Source: Pseudeuparius sepicola
Lineage: Eukaryota; Arthropoda; Insecta; Coleoptera; Anthribidae
Direction of reading: 5' to 3'
Assembly: GCA_963920635.1 (NCBI GenBank)
Contig: OY987298.1
Span: forward strand, 149,394,257-149,458,256
Length of the DNA: 64,000 nucleotides
The position numbers and the translations under genes are program-made. This document shows positions 11,013 to 23,273 of this stretch, piece after piece. The notes below the pieces were generated by a model that saw only the letters and a list, made by a program, of their open reading frames with translations, was not told the origin of the DNA and made no database searches. Each line of letters opens with the position of its first letter. Positions within the stretch are counted from its first letter, which is position 1.

Positions 11013-12325
11013 CAGGGTGAACCAATAAGGACTCCCGTCGCCGATATCTCAGAAATAAAAAGAGATATTTTAATTCTACAAACGCCGTTCGGGAGGACGT
11101 GAAGAAGGCTTTATTCGAAAGTGCTAAGCATTCATTTTGATATTGGCGTATAGATGGCGTTGCGGTGCAAAGAAATTTTTCGATCCTAGGAACGTTGGAG
11201 TGTAGCTCGTTTGAAAGACTGGGTAATTTGGAGAAACTTTTGTTCTATGGACTATTTTCCTGCTGTTCCTAGTTTCTGAGATAACCGGTCTACAATGTCA
11301 TTTACAAAAATTAATAAGCTAACTCACATCAAATTAACTTTAGAGGGAAAAGTTATTAAAAATATGTTTGTAGTTCACTAGGACCAAGAAAATAGCGATA
11401 CGTGTCAAATTGTTACACATCCGGTTTGACCGGAAGTGACCCATTTTTCAGTTCTAAATAAACATAGGAATGCATATTTTATCCCTCAAAACTGGAAAAA
11501 AGGTAATTTTCAGTGTCATATAATAACAATAACACCATGTATGTATACATACATCTAGACAAGGACAATTTGGCTGAATTGGTTTTTATTAACCAAAGGT
11601 GGCTGGTGGTTCATCATAGCAATAAGGATAAATTAAATATGGTATTAATTTATGGACGAATGCGGTAAAAACAGTACTGTAGCCGCTCGTATTTAGGTAT
11701 GGAAATAATTTTGATCATTCATTGCAAACATATATTTTTAGTTCCTATAATGTCACCTTCGGTTAATAAAAATAAATTCAGCCAAATTTTTGTTGTCTAC
11801 AGGTATCTACAAGGTGTTATTGTTATTAGGTATATTTTTTCCAATTTTGAGAAAAAATTGTACAGTATGTTCATTTTGGACTGAAAAATGGGTCACTTCC
11901 GGTACTTCCGGTCAAACCGGATGTGTAATAATTTGACACGTGCCGTTATTTTCTTCGTCCTAGTTCAATACAAAGATATTTTTAATAGCTTTTTCCTCTA
12001 AAGTTAATTTTAAGCGAGTTAGCTCATTTTTTGTAAACGGCATTGTCGAGCGGTTATCTCAGAAACTAGTAAAAATAGGAAAATCGTCCATAGAGCAATA
12101 GTTTCTCCAAATTAAACAGTCTTTCAGATGCGCTACGTTCCAACGTTCCTAGGATCGAAAAGTTTCTTTGCACCGCAGCGCTATCTACACGCCAATGTCA
12201 AAATGAACGCTTAGCAGTTGCGAATAAAGCCCTCGTCACGCTCTAGCAAACGGCGTTTGCAGAATTAAAATATCTCTTTTTGTTTCGGAGATATTGGCGA
12301 CGGGAGTCCTTATTGGGACACCCTG
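11013..12325. mobile_element. Foldback DNA transposon with a proven TA target duplication
   Basis: The ends are CAGGGTGAACCAATAAGGAC and GTCCTTATTGGGACACCCTG, with TA at 11011-11012 and 12326-12327. Arms of about 480 bases are inverted copies. The paralogous block has the unoccupied site ACTCCTGTATAGATG, with a single TA at 18070-18071, so insertion happened after duplication. The centre has no transposase. The 61-codon frame at 11699 shows no recognisable domain. Confidence 0.92.
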
Positions 12326-13159
12326 TAGATGTCCGTATATATTTTTTATGGCCAATTGTCTAACTTTGTTGCCTCCAGATGTTTTTAACTACCTGTTCAG
12401 AAAATTAAAACGCACTCTTCTTCCTCTTCTTTTCTTCACCAAATAACACCAACAAACAATGTTCTTGTATTTCAAATTATGTAAATATTTATAAAGATAA
12501 TTTTCCTTGAAGGGTGTTTACAATAAACTAAAGAGGAGATTAATTATATATTTATTTATTGCTAACTATAGAAGAACATGCAATTAATTGATATAAACAT
12601 AGAGTACGAGGTAAATTTGCTTACAATGTTTAGCAAACCTTTGTCATAAACATAACAATGCTTTGGATCAGAAATGGGCTACAAATATTATATTAGACTT
12701 TTGAAATTTCGCAAGCCTACTATACTTTTTCATTCCAAACTTTTTCTTATACAATTTTTCTCTACGACACAAAATGCGGATACAGTAAATCTTTTCCTAC
12801 AAAAGTTTATAGGGAAAAAATTGTATGTTTGTGGGGAAAAATATCGATGGCAACACAGCGGCCATTTTCCCAAACATCAAAAAAGCAAATTTCTAGTCAT
12901 AATTGGACCTTAGCATGTCCTATTTAAGAACCCCTGTTCGAAATTTTATTTTCAGTTCTTGTATTCCCACAGTAGGCCTTCGACTTCGAGTTTTGCTGAT
13001 CCTGTTTCTCTACGACACAAAATAAGGATACACAAATCATTTCCTACAAAGGTTTATAGGGGGAAAATGGAATGTTCTGCAAACCCCTGTTCGAAATTTT
13101 ATTTTCAGTTCTTGTATTCCCGCAGCAGGCCTTCGACTTTGAGTTTCGCTCACCCTGTA
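12326..13159. repeat. Segmental duplication block 2, copy 1, with an internal tandem repeat
   Basis: Closely matched by 18070-18744. Here a stretch of about 150 bases is present twice: GTTCGAAATTTTATTTTCAG occurs near 12937 and again near 13089. The second block has it once, so this is a local tandem duplication. No gene seen. Confidence 0.75.
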
Positions 13160-13414
13160 CAGGGTTATCCAACGAAATGACTCAGCCCCTATATTTTCTT
13201 TATTTAGCTGTCGAATTCAAAAGTCGTAAGTAAGGTGTTCCATTTAAAAAATTTAAGTTATGCACATATTTATTTTAAGCCTCGATTATTTTGGCTGTTT
13301 GAATACATCCTTCAAAAGCTCGCAAAAAGTTATGAAACTTTTATATAATACATTTCTTTGTAGGGCCAAAATAAAGAAAGTACGAGGGGTGAGTCTATTC
13401 ATTGGATAACCCTG
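13160..13414. mobile_element. Short foldback MITE, CAGGGTTATCC family, copy 1
   Basis: The termini CAGGGTTATCCAACGAAATG and CATTGGATAACCCTG are flanked by TA (13158-13159 and 13415-13416). The paralogue is at 18745-19013. No coding content. Confidence 0.8.
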
Positions 13415-13566
13415 TACATTCTGCCAGTCACAGTCTTAATAAAATTATATCACTCGCCTCATGTGTTTTTTTTTTTGTACACGAGTTCTAATTAGATTCT
13501 TACGAAATAGGGCATTGAGGCCATTGTGAAACTCATCTTGATGCTTTAGCAAGGCTGGTTCGGTAT

Positions 13567-14194
13567 TTACTTTGAGTGAGTACTCTTTACAACATAATTC
13601 TTCTCATGTTTCAGTCTCATATGCCTCTTAAAGTTACTCCCAAAAAATGTATTATAGGGACATTGCTGGCATTTCAGCGGCTGCTTGTCTCTGATTTCGT
13701 GTTTCTTAAAGAGGTGCGCTTGGAATGTTGATTGGGATTTGCAAGTATACTGACAGATTTTGCAACCGAATCTTGGTTTGAGGGCATGAACATTCAGTTC
13801 ATGTTGTTTGAGACTGCCTTTGTAGAACGAACTGTAGTCACACTTAGGGCACTTGTATGGTTCACATGTGAGGTCTTTGTGAACCTCAGCTTGGTGCTTT
13901 AGCAAGGCCGTTTTAGTTTTTACTTTGACTGAACACTCTTTACAGATGAGGTTTTTGTCATGGCTCGTGATCATATGCTTTTTAAGGTCATATTTAAAAT
14001 ATGTGCGATATGGACATTGATGACATTTCAGCGGCGGTTTGTCTTTGACTTCATGTTCCTTATACAGGTGTGATTTGTACAACCACAGATTTTTGTAAGT
14101 GTACTTGCAAAAGGTGACTTCGCACTTCTTGTCTGAACTGTCGTCACAATTGGAATCACCAGCATCAGCCTCCCGATTTTCATCATCGAAGTAA
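13567..14194 (-). CDS. C2H2 zinc-finger exon, unit C (truncated at both ends)
   Basis: Open for 208 residues from the shared acceptor to a TAA. The acidic leader (YFDDENREADAGDSNC) is intact. A deletion removes the stretch before finger 1, which therefore lacks its first cysteine (VTFCKYTYK). Fingers 2-6 are complete. The last residues (NYVVKSTHSK) come from a frameshift: in the neighbouring frame the DNA still encodes KEYSLKVNTEPALLKHQ, a decayed type-c finger. It is nearest to unit D. It may still be expressed but looks partly degenerate. Confidence 0.65.
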
Positions 14195-15119
14195 CTGCAA
14201 AAGAAGGCGATATTGTTTAATAAGGCACTTTGTACATAAATTATATTATAATCATAAAGTAAAAAATATAAGAAAAAACTATAAATTTAAAGTTACAAAG
14301 GTTTCTAAGAACAAAAAATAAAAGTCAGAATAACAGAGTGGCTATTAATGTTTATAATAAAAATAAAATGTACTTCCAATCAATAATATGCACATAACAT
14401 ACTGAAATGGGGAACATTTGCAAAAATATATTGTACAATTTTTCAGATTAAACCATAAGTACTACACGAAACATAATGAATGATACTTGTTTGAAATGAA
14501 TTTTGATTTATGACTGAGTATAAAAACATAAGGGAACCTTGTATTTGCGTTTTGTACAAAATCGCGGGCATTGGGCTAAAGATTTTTGGCAGTTTTTTAT
14601 TTGGTTTATTAAATTAGGTAAATGCAACACCATTTGTATCATTATTTGCCAATTTTGGACATTCAGGACAACCGCCCGCTAAGTAAGATTAAAAGTAATC
14701 GTCTAGTTACACCATACTTTTTTCAGGTTGTCAGGTTCTGTGAAGGCAAAGATTCAGAGGTACAATTAATTTTTTTTACTATGGAAAAAACAAAAATATT
14801 TTCTTCAAGGTGCTTTCAAAATTAATTCATATTGGTCTCAATTTTTGGTTGTATTTTCTGAAATCACATTTTTTTTACAAAACCATTTGGGTAATTTCTG
14901 CCCACCTCTAGAGCTTGATCTCTCTGAAATGAAAAACAATTATAAAATAAAATAACATTTGAAATAACTCGCTTGAAATTTTAGTTTTTTAAACAGCGAA
15001 CATACTATAAAAAAGCCTAAATTCAATTAAGGTGTTTATAAACTAAAGTAAAACTAAAATTAAATATTTCTGATGCAATACTATAGACATTCACTTAAAA
15101 TCATAAGAACATAAATATA
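14195..15119. other. Intron or flank of unit C
   Basis: AT-rich. Contains the repeated CTTTTTTCAGGTTGTCAGG / ATATTTTCTTCAAGG flank blocks (about 14717-14815) that recur near 23.7, 25.35, 30.15, 32.8 and 34.75 kb. No conserved reading frame among the copies compared. Confidence 0.6.
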
Positions 15120-15853
15120 CAGGATAAGTGAGCCAATAGGTGTAAAAGACAAAAAAATTCGAATTCAAATTTGATCGTTTGAGGTTCTGACCTGCTTGAC
15201 TGAAAACTAATTCCTAGCATATTTTCGTTTTTGAAAAATCAAGATAGCGTCTAACGCGATCATTTATTTATTTTCATTGTAGGTGAAGTTCCTTTTCCTT
15301 TAAAGATAGCTAAAAATTTAATTAAGAAAAGTTGTTCCCAATTAAAAATTACCCTCAGGTACAAAATTTTGGAAAGGTCAGCCTACTTTGTTTTTCCCCA
15401 CTCTTTTCTTTTTCTAACGCGCTAAAGTGGCTTTTAAATACAAGGTATCAAAAAATTTTATAAGAAAAATTTGTTTAGAATTGAAAGTGTACCAAATTTG
15501 GAGAAAATCAGCATACCTACTTCATTTTTTTCATTTTTTTAACGAGTTAGAAAAAGAAAAAAGTGGGAAAAACAAAGTAGGCCGATATTTCCAAAATTTG
15601 GTACCCAAGAGTAAATTTTATTTGGGAACAACTTTTCTTAATGAAATTTTTCGCTATACTTAAAGGAAAAGGCACTCACCTACAATGAAAATAAATAAAT
15701 GATCGCTGTAGACGCCATCTTGATTTTTCAAAAACGAAAATATGCTAGAAATTAGTTTCGAGTCAAGCAGGTCAGAACCTCAAACGATCAAATTTGAACT
15801 CGAAATTTTTTTGTCTTTTACACCAACTGGCTCAATTAATCTGGGACACCCTG
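15120..15853. mobile_element. Foldback element with long inverted arms
   Basis: The right end GGGACACCCTG is followed by TA; the left end CAGGATAAGTGAGCC follows TA at 15118-15119. Arms include CAAATTTGATCGTTTGAGG and its complement, and CACCTACAATGAAAATAAAT and its complement. The open frames inside (15427 and 15742) are arm artefacts. Confidence 0.75.
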
Positions 15854-16589
15854 TAGATAAGGTGGTAAAAAAAATTAGAGTAATAACATGCATGCTAACC
15901 CTGACTAAAATAATATTGACTGTAAAAGAAAATATGAGAAAACTTGAATCAATACAAAAAGATATTTAAAAAATATTGAATCTGGACATGAGACACCTTA
16001 CAGACGATTTATTTTCTGCATGCAGCGCTTTGACCGTTTGACAGATTTTTTACAAGCAATGTATACTTCATGTAATTAAACCTAAACTTTTATCCGCGCC
16101 TTTAGAACATAGTTATTTAAGTAGAACAAAACTAAACGAACTAATCAGAATTCCTTCTACTCATAAAAAAATTGATCAGCAATGTTGTTATAATATAATA
16201 TAACAGAATTTTCTTCAGTTCTTTCAATCACAAAATTACTTGGTGGCTCCAAAACAATAAATATCCGAATTTTATTAGGCAAAACTTACCTAATATAGAA
16301 TATTATCATATTAATACAATGACAATGTTTCGATGTCAATTTAAATTTGAAGGTGAATCTCAATTACAGTTCCAATTAATTTAAATTTTCAACTGGCAAG
16401 AATTATATAAAGTTATAAGGATAAGTATAACCTTGAAGTCTTTAACTATGCATATATTATACACTAAAGAAACTTTGCTTTTGCTTAAAACAGACAAGTT
16501 TTTTAACATAAGTCGAATAGTGAGAAGTACAGGTAAATGATAATTTTTTTTCCTTTTAATTTCTTTATTTACTTACCCTAAGTATTCTA
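15854..16589. other. Noncoding AT-rich stretch
   Basis: Neither a convincing gene nor a clear repeat boundary is visible. A duplicated block begins just downstream. Confidence 0.5.
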
Positions 16590-17440
16590 AATATATATTT
16601 AATGATCTTTTGTCAGAAACATTGTTGCTTTGGAAGTACATAGCAGAAGGACAAAAAATAACTAATAACTTAGTTACTGCCTAAAAGAATGCAACAACCT
16701 CTATGTAATCTGGATGCCAATAATCAGAGTTGGTCCAACAACAATCCTACTTTCATCGTTCTTGGACCAGCTCAGATTGTTGCTGTCATTTGAGAGATAT
16801 TGCCCCTCGTTGTAATTCCATCTCTCAGTGGTTACAGGTAGGTAATATTTTAAGAAATCTTAATATAAAATTAATAGTTATTGTCTATCATTAACAAAAA
16901 AACATTACATATAGTGGATACCACGAATCTTGATACCTGTGTCATAATGGTCGACAATCATTGTAAACCATTGTGACACAGGGATCAAAATTCGTGATAT
17001 CTAGTATAATTACCTCAAAACATTTTAAAAATATTTCGTGTCATACATCATGGTATTTGCAATAAAAAGTGCTTTCAAAATCTGCAAAAAAATCCAGGTC
17101 CGTATTTAAAAAATAAAGTTGAAGATGGTTTCTCAAAAACGAAACGTTGTAGAACAAATCTAAAAACGCCATCTTAAAGCCCGGTAAAAAGTGCCATAAG
17201 AAAGTGTTTTTCTTTTTTTTTCTATCTGTGATAACAACTTCAGAAAAAAATAAAATCGCATAAAGCAAAATTTTACTTTTTTCATAATAACTTAAAACGA
17301 AAAAAGATATTAGAAATCTGTTTATACCATTTTATTGACCTTAAAATTGCGCAACTTTTCCCCATTTAACCGTTGTTCTATCTCTCACCATTTGCAAGAT
17401 CCTCATGTTGTTCATTCTTATCCGGGACACATTGTATATT
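16590..17440. repeat. Segmental duplication block 1, copy 2
   Basis: Parallels 4850-5963: the flank block, the hairpin (about 16917-17003), then the right arm of the CCGGGACACA-ended foldback element (to about 17438). Compared with copy 1 the element's left arm, about 300 bases, is missing. The 75-codon minus-strand frame at 17041 is an arm artefact. Confidence 0.75.
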
Positions 17441-17779
17441 TTTGTAAAAATAAACTAGCACTGAAACTAAAAGGTATAAAGGAATAAGAAATGAGGATTA
17501 GTAAAAAAATCAGCCGTCACGTGTAAATAGTGCTTAACTTAAATAAGCGGCTTTAAGATGCCAACGCCCCGACGGGCACTATGCGAACTAATATATGGGC
17601 CATCGTCACCATGTGATTGTTGATGCTAGCCTTGGGTCTACACTGCGTTGTTCTTTGTTCTTGTCGTCTTCTATATATTTTATATACGGTATTATAACAA
17701 AACAACAAAATGGCATGGCCCGTAGACTAGTTTAGCATTGAGCCTATAGGGGGCGTATTTCTTATATACAATGGTGTAT

Positions 17780-19160
17780 ACTGTGTATATTGTGGTAAAC
17801 AAATAAAAAAACATAAATTCAACAAAGCAGTTTATATTCTAAAGAGAATATGAAATATATCTTTATCCCTAACTATAGAAGAACATGCAATTAATTAATA
17901 TAAGTTTAAGAAAAATAAACATAGGGTAGGAGATGCCTTGCAATTTTTAGCGAATTTTTAGTTATAGAACAGATATAAATAGCTTATCAAGATTTTATAA
18001 CACTTTTATTAATTAACAAATATAATATAAAATTTTGTCTAAGCCCCTTGAATTTTTGAAACTCCTGTATAGATGTCCGTATATATTTTGTATAGCCAAT
18101 TGTCTATCTTTGTTGCCTCCAGATGTTTTTAACTACCTGTTCAGAAAATTAAAACGCACTCTTCTTTCTCTTCTTTTCTTCACCAAATAACACCAACAAA
18201 CAATGCTCTTGTATTTCAAATTATGTAAATATTTATAAAGATAATTTTCCTTGAAGGGTGTTTACAATAAACTAAAGAGGAGATTAATTATATATTTATT
18301 TATTGCTAACTATAGAAGAACATGCAATTAATTGATATAAACATAGAGTACGAGGTAAACAATGTTTAGCAAACTTTGTTCATAAACATAACAATGCTTT
18401 GGATCAGAAATGGGCTACAAATATTATATTAGACTTTTGAAATTTCGCAAGCCTACTATACTTTTTCATTCCAAACTTTTTCTTATACAATTTTTCTCTA
18501 CAACACAAAATGCGGATACAGTAAATAAATCTTTTCCTACAAAAGTTTATAGGGAAAAAATTATATGTTTGTGGGGAAAAATATCGATGGCAACACAGTG
18601 GCCATTTTCCCAAACATCAATAAAGCAAATTTCTAGTCATAATTGGACCTTAGCATGTCCTATTTAAGAACCCGTTCGAAATTTTATTTTCAGTTCTTGT
18701 ATTCCCGCAGTAGGCCTTCGACTTCGAGTTTTGCTCACCCTGTACAGGGTTATCCAACGAAATGACTCACCCCCCATATTTTCTTTATTTTTGGCCCCAC
18801 AAAAAAATGTATTATATAAAAGTTTCATAGTAGTAATGAGGATGAGCTGTCAATTTCAAAAGTCGTAAGTAAGGTGTTCCATTTAAAAATTTTAAGTTAT
18901 GTACATATTTCTTTTAAGTCTCGATTATTTCGGCTGTTTTATATAATACATTTCTTTGTAGGGCCAAAAATAAAGAAAGTACGAGGGGTGAGTCTATTCA
19001 TTGGATAACCCTGTACATTCTGCCAGTCACAGTCTTAATAAAATTATATCACTCGCCTCATGTGTTTTTTTTTTGTACACAAGTTCTAATTAGATTCTTA
19101 TGAATTAGGGCATTGAGGCCATTGTGAAACTCAGCTTGGTGCTTTAGCAAGGCCTGTTTG
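17780..19160. repeat. Segmental duplication block 2, copy 2
   Basis: Matches 10710-11012 joined directly to 12326-13560. It lacks the 11013-12325 transposon and the local 150-base tandem repeat. The homology continues into the finger exons (unit D against unit C), so exon and flank were duplicated together. Confidence 0.8.
18745..19013. mobile_element. Short foldback MITE, CAGGGTTATCC family, copy 2
   Basis: Same termini as 13160-13414, between TA dinucleotides. It travelled with the segmental duplication, so it predates it. Confidence 0.75.
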
Positions 19161-19177
19161 GTCTTTACCTTTACAAC

Positions 19178-19826
19178 TTAATTTTTCTCGTGTTTCAGTC
19201 TCATATGCCTCTTAAAGTTACCCCCCAAAAATGTATGATATGGACATTGCTGGCATTTCAGCGGCTGCTTGTCTCTGATTTCGTGTTTCTTAAAGAGGTG
19301 CGCTTGGAATGTTGATTGGGATTTGCATGTATACTGACAGATTTTGCAACCGAATCTTGGTTTGAGGGCATGAACATTCAGTTCATGTTGTTTGAGACTG
19401 CCTTTGTAGAACGAACTGTAGTCACACTTAGGGCACTTGTATGGTTCACATGTGAGGTCTTTGTGAACCTCAACTTGGTGCTTTAGCAAGATCGGTTCAG
19501 TATTTACTTTGAGCGAGCACTCTTTACAAGTGAAGTTTTTCTCGTGTTTCACTGTCATATGCTTTTTGAGGTCATGTTTATAAAATGTTTGATATGGACA
19601 TTGCTGACATTTCAGAGGCGGCTCGTCTTCGACTTCATGTTTTCTATAGAGGTGTGATTTGAACGAATGTCGCTCCTTGCAAGAATACTCGCAAAATTCA
19701 CAGCTAAACGGTCCTTTAGGAGCACAAGCCCTCTTTTTGTGTAGTGTGATTTGACACTTTTTATCTGAACTGTCGCCACAGTTAGAATCTCTAGAACCAG
19801 CATCTCGTTTTTCGTTATCGAAGTAA
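19178..19826 (-). CDS. C2H2 zinc-finger exon, unit D (terminal exon)
   Basis: Open for 215 residues from a CCTTCTTTTGCAG acceptor, across an acidic leader (YFDNEKRDAGSRDSNC), to a TAA. It has six complete C2H2 fingers in the order a-b-c-d-a-b. The stop falls within what would be the next finger: the DNA beyond (19178 down to about 19120) still encodes VKTKQALLKHQAEFH in another frame. The conserved linkers PRFGC and KPYKC are present. The strong match to unit C indicates a recent duplication. The 5' exon is not seen. Confidence 0.78.
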
Positions 19827-20760
19827 CTGCAAAAGAAGGTGATATTGTTAAATAAGAATGTTTTCGCATAAATTCTAGTTTATTATTGATAAAATAATTG
19901 CACCAGTACAAAAACTTTTGAATAAAAAACTATAAATTCAAAGTTACAAAATGATAAAATTGCATAATGTTGTAATAAACAATAATAATAATATGCACAA
20001 TATTCACAAATTCTTGATTTTTCACTTGGATTTTATAAACAGCCTTTAGACGTATTGGTATAGTATTTCTAAAGTCACTTGGAACAGCATAAAAACCTTT
20101 GAATTTTATACAGGTGATTTCTGCTGATAAGTCTGGTATTTTTACCAGTAGCAGAGCGTGGTAAATGCTATAAAATAGATCTCGCTCGTATATCACTGTG
20201 CTCGAAGTGAGTTTTTTTTTATATTTTACCAGGGTAGCTCGGGAACAGGCGCTTCCGGCAATAAAATACGAGACAAAACACTTTTTTATCCATATTACAT
20301 CGCACCTGGTATTAGAAGTAAAAGGAGATGAAGGAGACAGAGATGATAGATATTGTAGTAAAAACAAGTGACTGCATGCTCGCCTAATATAATATATCAC
20401 AAATACTTGCATGGGCTACACTATTCGACGGCCGGCCACTTGTACAGCGAAATGCGGTGGATAGGCGTGCGATAATTTCACAGATTTTAGGATATTCTTG
20501 CGTAAATAGTTGTTGTAATCGATTTGGTTTTTTAGAGACCTTTTGACAATATTGTGTGGTGCATTAACCTTTACGTTGTGTTTGAGGACAACTTTAAAAA
20601 AACCTTAAAAGTGAAATATTATGTTGCTTGTAGAATATGTATATTTTTGAAAACTGCGTGACGCTTATGTCCTATATCCTTTTTTGCGACGCCAATTAGC
20701 GTCTTTTATGCTGTTTCAAGTGACTTTAGAAATACATAACCGCAGTTATTCAATTTGTTT
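19827..20760. other. Noncoding flank of unit D
   Basis: AT-rich flank. A 160-codon minus-strand frame (19930-20412) has no recognisable domain and low-complexity, hydrophobic composition, so I do not call it a gene. Confidence 0.5.
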
Positions 20761-20881
20761 GGTTCTTAATTCAACCAAAAATGTCACTGTTCTGGTCCAT
20801 ACGAGGGTATTTCCGAGAATACATGGAATAATTATTATACATAATATAGTTTCCTACTTCTAGGAAGCAGTTATGTATCAA

Positions 20882-20962
20882 GGCACTGAAGTTCCACTTT
20901 TTATGACTCATGTGTGGCCGAGGCAAATAAACCACATGAGTCATAAAAAGAACTTCAATGCC
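20882..20962. repeat. Palindrome with paired ATGACTCAT-type sites
   Basis: Arms of about 31 bases, CTTTTTATGACTCATGTG and CACATGAGTCATAAAAAG, flank a short loop. Single arms recur near 25880 and 30650. TGACTCA resembles an AP-1/Maf core, but here it belongs to a dispersed repeat. Confidence 0.7.
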
Positions 20963-20974
20963 GAGGTACATTTT

Positions 20975-21410
20975 ATATATTTTTTGAAATCGGAAAAAAA
21001 AATGTTTTATTAGGGAAAAAAATATTCATAAGGGAACGCGCGGCGTTGCTTGACTTTGACGATCACTCTACCTAGGTCAAGTATGACGCGACACGGCACT
21101 TTCTGACAGAAAATCCAAACTGCTGCCTATTGTGCTGCCTCCATGTAAAATAGATTAATATTCAAACCTACTAAAATATTTATACTGAAGGATTGCGCTT
21201 CTATAGGAAACAATTTCTCAATGTGTACGAAAAGTTAAATGAGCCTTTATCGGCCGGGTTTTGAATATTTGGTCACTTTTGACGGGCGATTTCTCCGCGT
21301 CTGACGTTTGATGTTTACATCTCGCCAAGGCCTACTTATTGAAAAAATCATACAATAATGGGCTACTTCAGTGCCGATTTCTGAGCTTTTAATGATGATT
21401 TTGAGACACT
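20975..21410. repeat. Dispersed repeat, inverted copy at 63540-64000
   Basis: Shared blocks include GAATATTTGGTCACTTTTGA, CGTCTGACGTTTGATG and ATGGGCTACTTC, present in reverse at the end of the window. No transposase recognised. Confidence 0.7.
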
Positions 21411-21723
21411 TCACTGTCAAATTCAAGAAAACATTATTACAAAGTATAATCTGTGTACACTTTAAATACCCCAATAAAAACTCCAAAATCTGATCTAGTA
21501 TTGAAAAAAAAAAACAATAGTAGAAGTGTTTCTGCTTACAGGTTTTAGGCACCTGTTGTTCTAAAAATAGTTGTTACCTACTTGTGGATAAAAAAGACAT
21601 ATAAACAACTAATAACTTTGTCGCAAGTAATGTGTATAACATAGTAACAATTATTGCTTAGCGTTAATTACTATGAAACTTTAGGTAGGTACCTGAAAAG
21701 TGAATATATCAGACTATTTTTAT

Positions 21724-21935
21724 ACAGGGTGTCCCAGAGTCAGTGGTCCAAACAAATCCTGTGGATATGGTACATTACTAAGATGACCTTGAATCCGAAG
21801 TTTGACAGTTTAGACTTTGTTTTTTGCACTCGACACGCGTTTCGATAACCATGTTAGCATCATCAGGAGATGATTAAGTCAGACTTAAAGGCGCGAAACG
21901 CGCGTTGAGTGCAAAAAAACAAAAATTTCGGTGTG
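21724..21935. mobile_element. Foldback element remnant
   Basis: Begins TA-CAGGGTGTCCCAGAG. Inside, TTTTTTGCACTCGACACGCG and CGCGCGTTGAGTGCAAAAAA form an imperfect inverted pair. The right terminus was not found. Confidence 0.5.
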
Positions 21936-22039
21936 TGGAGTTGAGCAAAAGAAGTATTTTCTAAGTGCCAAAGTTTCCTGATTCTCAACTTGAACACTAG
22001 TTGCATAAATTATACTATTCTGGAATCTCATCTTCCTTT

Positions 22040-22275
22040 ATTTGGATATACCACAATGCTCATTCAGAATTAAATGTTGCTCCTCGGTAACAAGGGATTG
22101 TGGTTCAGACAAGCTTCACATTTTGGCTTGACTCTGCCATCATTTTCCTAAACTTGACGATTTTATTTGTAAAAGATCATTTATAAAAAAAATGTTCTTT
22201 TTCTGCACAAGTTGTAGAAAAAGCATAATAGGCACAATGTGGGCATTTGAAAGGCGCTATCTCTTTGATACTACC
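22040..22275 (-). pseudogene. Decayed zinc-finger tail
   Basis: Minus-strand reading gives a type-b half finger (FKCPHCAYYAF) and, further on, a decayed KPKCEA tail resembling the C-terminus of unit B. It is interrupted by stops and frameshifts and detached from any open unit. It marks the remains of another duplication. Confidence 0.6.
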
Positions 22276-22668
22276 CGGGCAAAAATTTTTCAAATTTTCA
22301 TGGTCACACACTTTAGATGAATGAAAAACCTGGCATCGGAAAACCAAAGGCTTGAGTGTTGCAGGTGGCTAAAGGGTTGAAATATGGGTGTAACCTTGTA
22401 AAGAAAAATCGAGATTCTGACAAGCCCATCGAAAGTATGAAAACGTACATCCTCACTAACCCAGAAAACATATATTATTGACTTGAGTGGCGAGAATGGA
22501 TAAGTACAATTTGGGGCCGGAATTTTTTTTTTCGATTTTCCATATGTTATCCCCAGGGGCCACTCGTAAATTTCCCTCAACATCAATGTACTTTTCAACC
22601 GTCTTCAAGGGTTGTATGAGAAAATGGGGCACCTAAATCTGTCACTATTCTACGGTCTGTTAAATATG

Positions 22669-22720
22669 GATGCATGTATGTATGTATGCATGTATGTATG
22701 TATGTATGTATGCATGTATG
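22669..22720. repeat. ATGT/ATGC microsatellite
   Basis: A run of tetranucleotides, mostly ATGT with occasional ATGC. Confidence 0.9.
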
Positions 22721-22769
22721 AACTATTTTTCTTTTACAGAAAAGACAGACAAACACTCAGAACAGCTTA

Positions 22770-23273
22770 AGCTGGTATTACACTTGTCAATTTCTTCGTC
22801 AATAAATTGTGCAAGTTGAATTGTAGGTGTAAAACAGAAATTGTCGTCAATTTACCTTCAATTTCTTTGTCAATTTCTTGGCCAAGAAATTGACGCAAGT
22901 TCCAAAATATTGTGGCAAGTTTGGGTATTTCTAGGGATTTTCTGTGTTCCGACCTCAATACCAATTTTAGTGACTTAAAAAAAATACCGGAAATGAGATT
23001 ATGCTCCAGTTCACTCAGTATTCACATTAATAACTGATTTATAACTATTGTTTATTAGATTTTTCGATTTTTGCATGTGATTTGAGAGATTCTCGGATTT
23101 ATTTACTAATTATTAATGTTTGCATATTTGTGCTTTCGTGTTGGTAGTATTGAACTTGCACAATAAATTGACCAATTTATTGATGGTGTAAAACATACCA
23201 CATTATCTACAATTTCTTGGCAAATTTATTGTGCAATTTATTGGCCAAGAAATTGACAAGTGTAATACCAGCT
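22770..23273. mobile_element. Foldback MITE with TTA target duplication
   Basis: The termini AGCTGGTATTACACTTGTC and GACAAGTGTAATACCAGCT are flanked by TTA (22767-22769 and 23274-23276). The paralogous flank at 29941-29955 reads AACAGCTTGAGTGAAG with no insert, which confirms the boundaries apart from one base change. A 3-base TTA duplication suits a PIF/Harbinger-type element, though the termini do not prove the family. Confidence 0.85.

Noticed and set aside
13567..19826. Treating the C and D exon frames as starting at internal Met-like codons
   Set aside because: The reading frame continues upstream without a stop to a strong splice acceptor and the acidic leader shared by all units, so an internal start is unnecessary.
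19930..20412. 160-codon minus-strand open frame
   Set aside because: No recognisable domain, no paralogue among the other duplicated units and composition typical of AT-rich noncoding DNA. It could be checked by homology search.
22669..22720. Possible CRISPR-like or direct-repeat array
   Set aside because: It is a simple tetranucleotide microsatellite in eukaryotic DNA without spacers.
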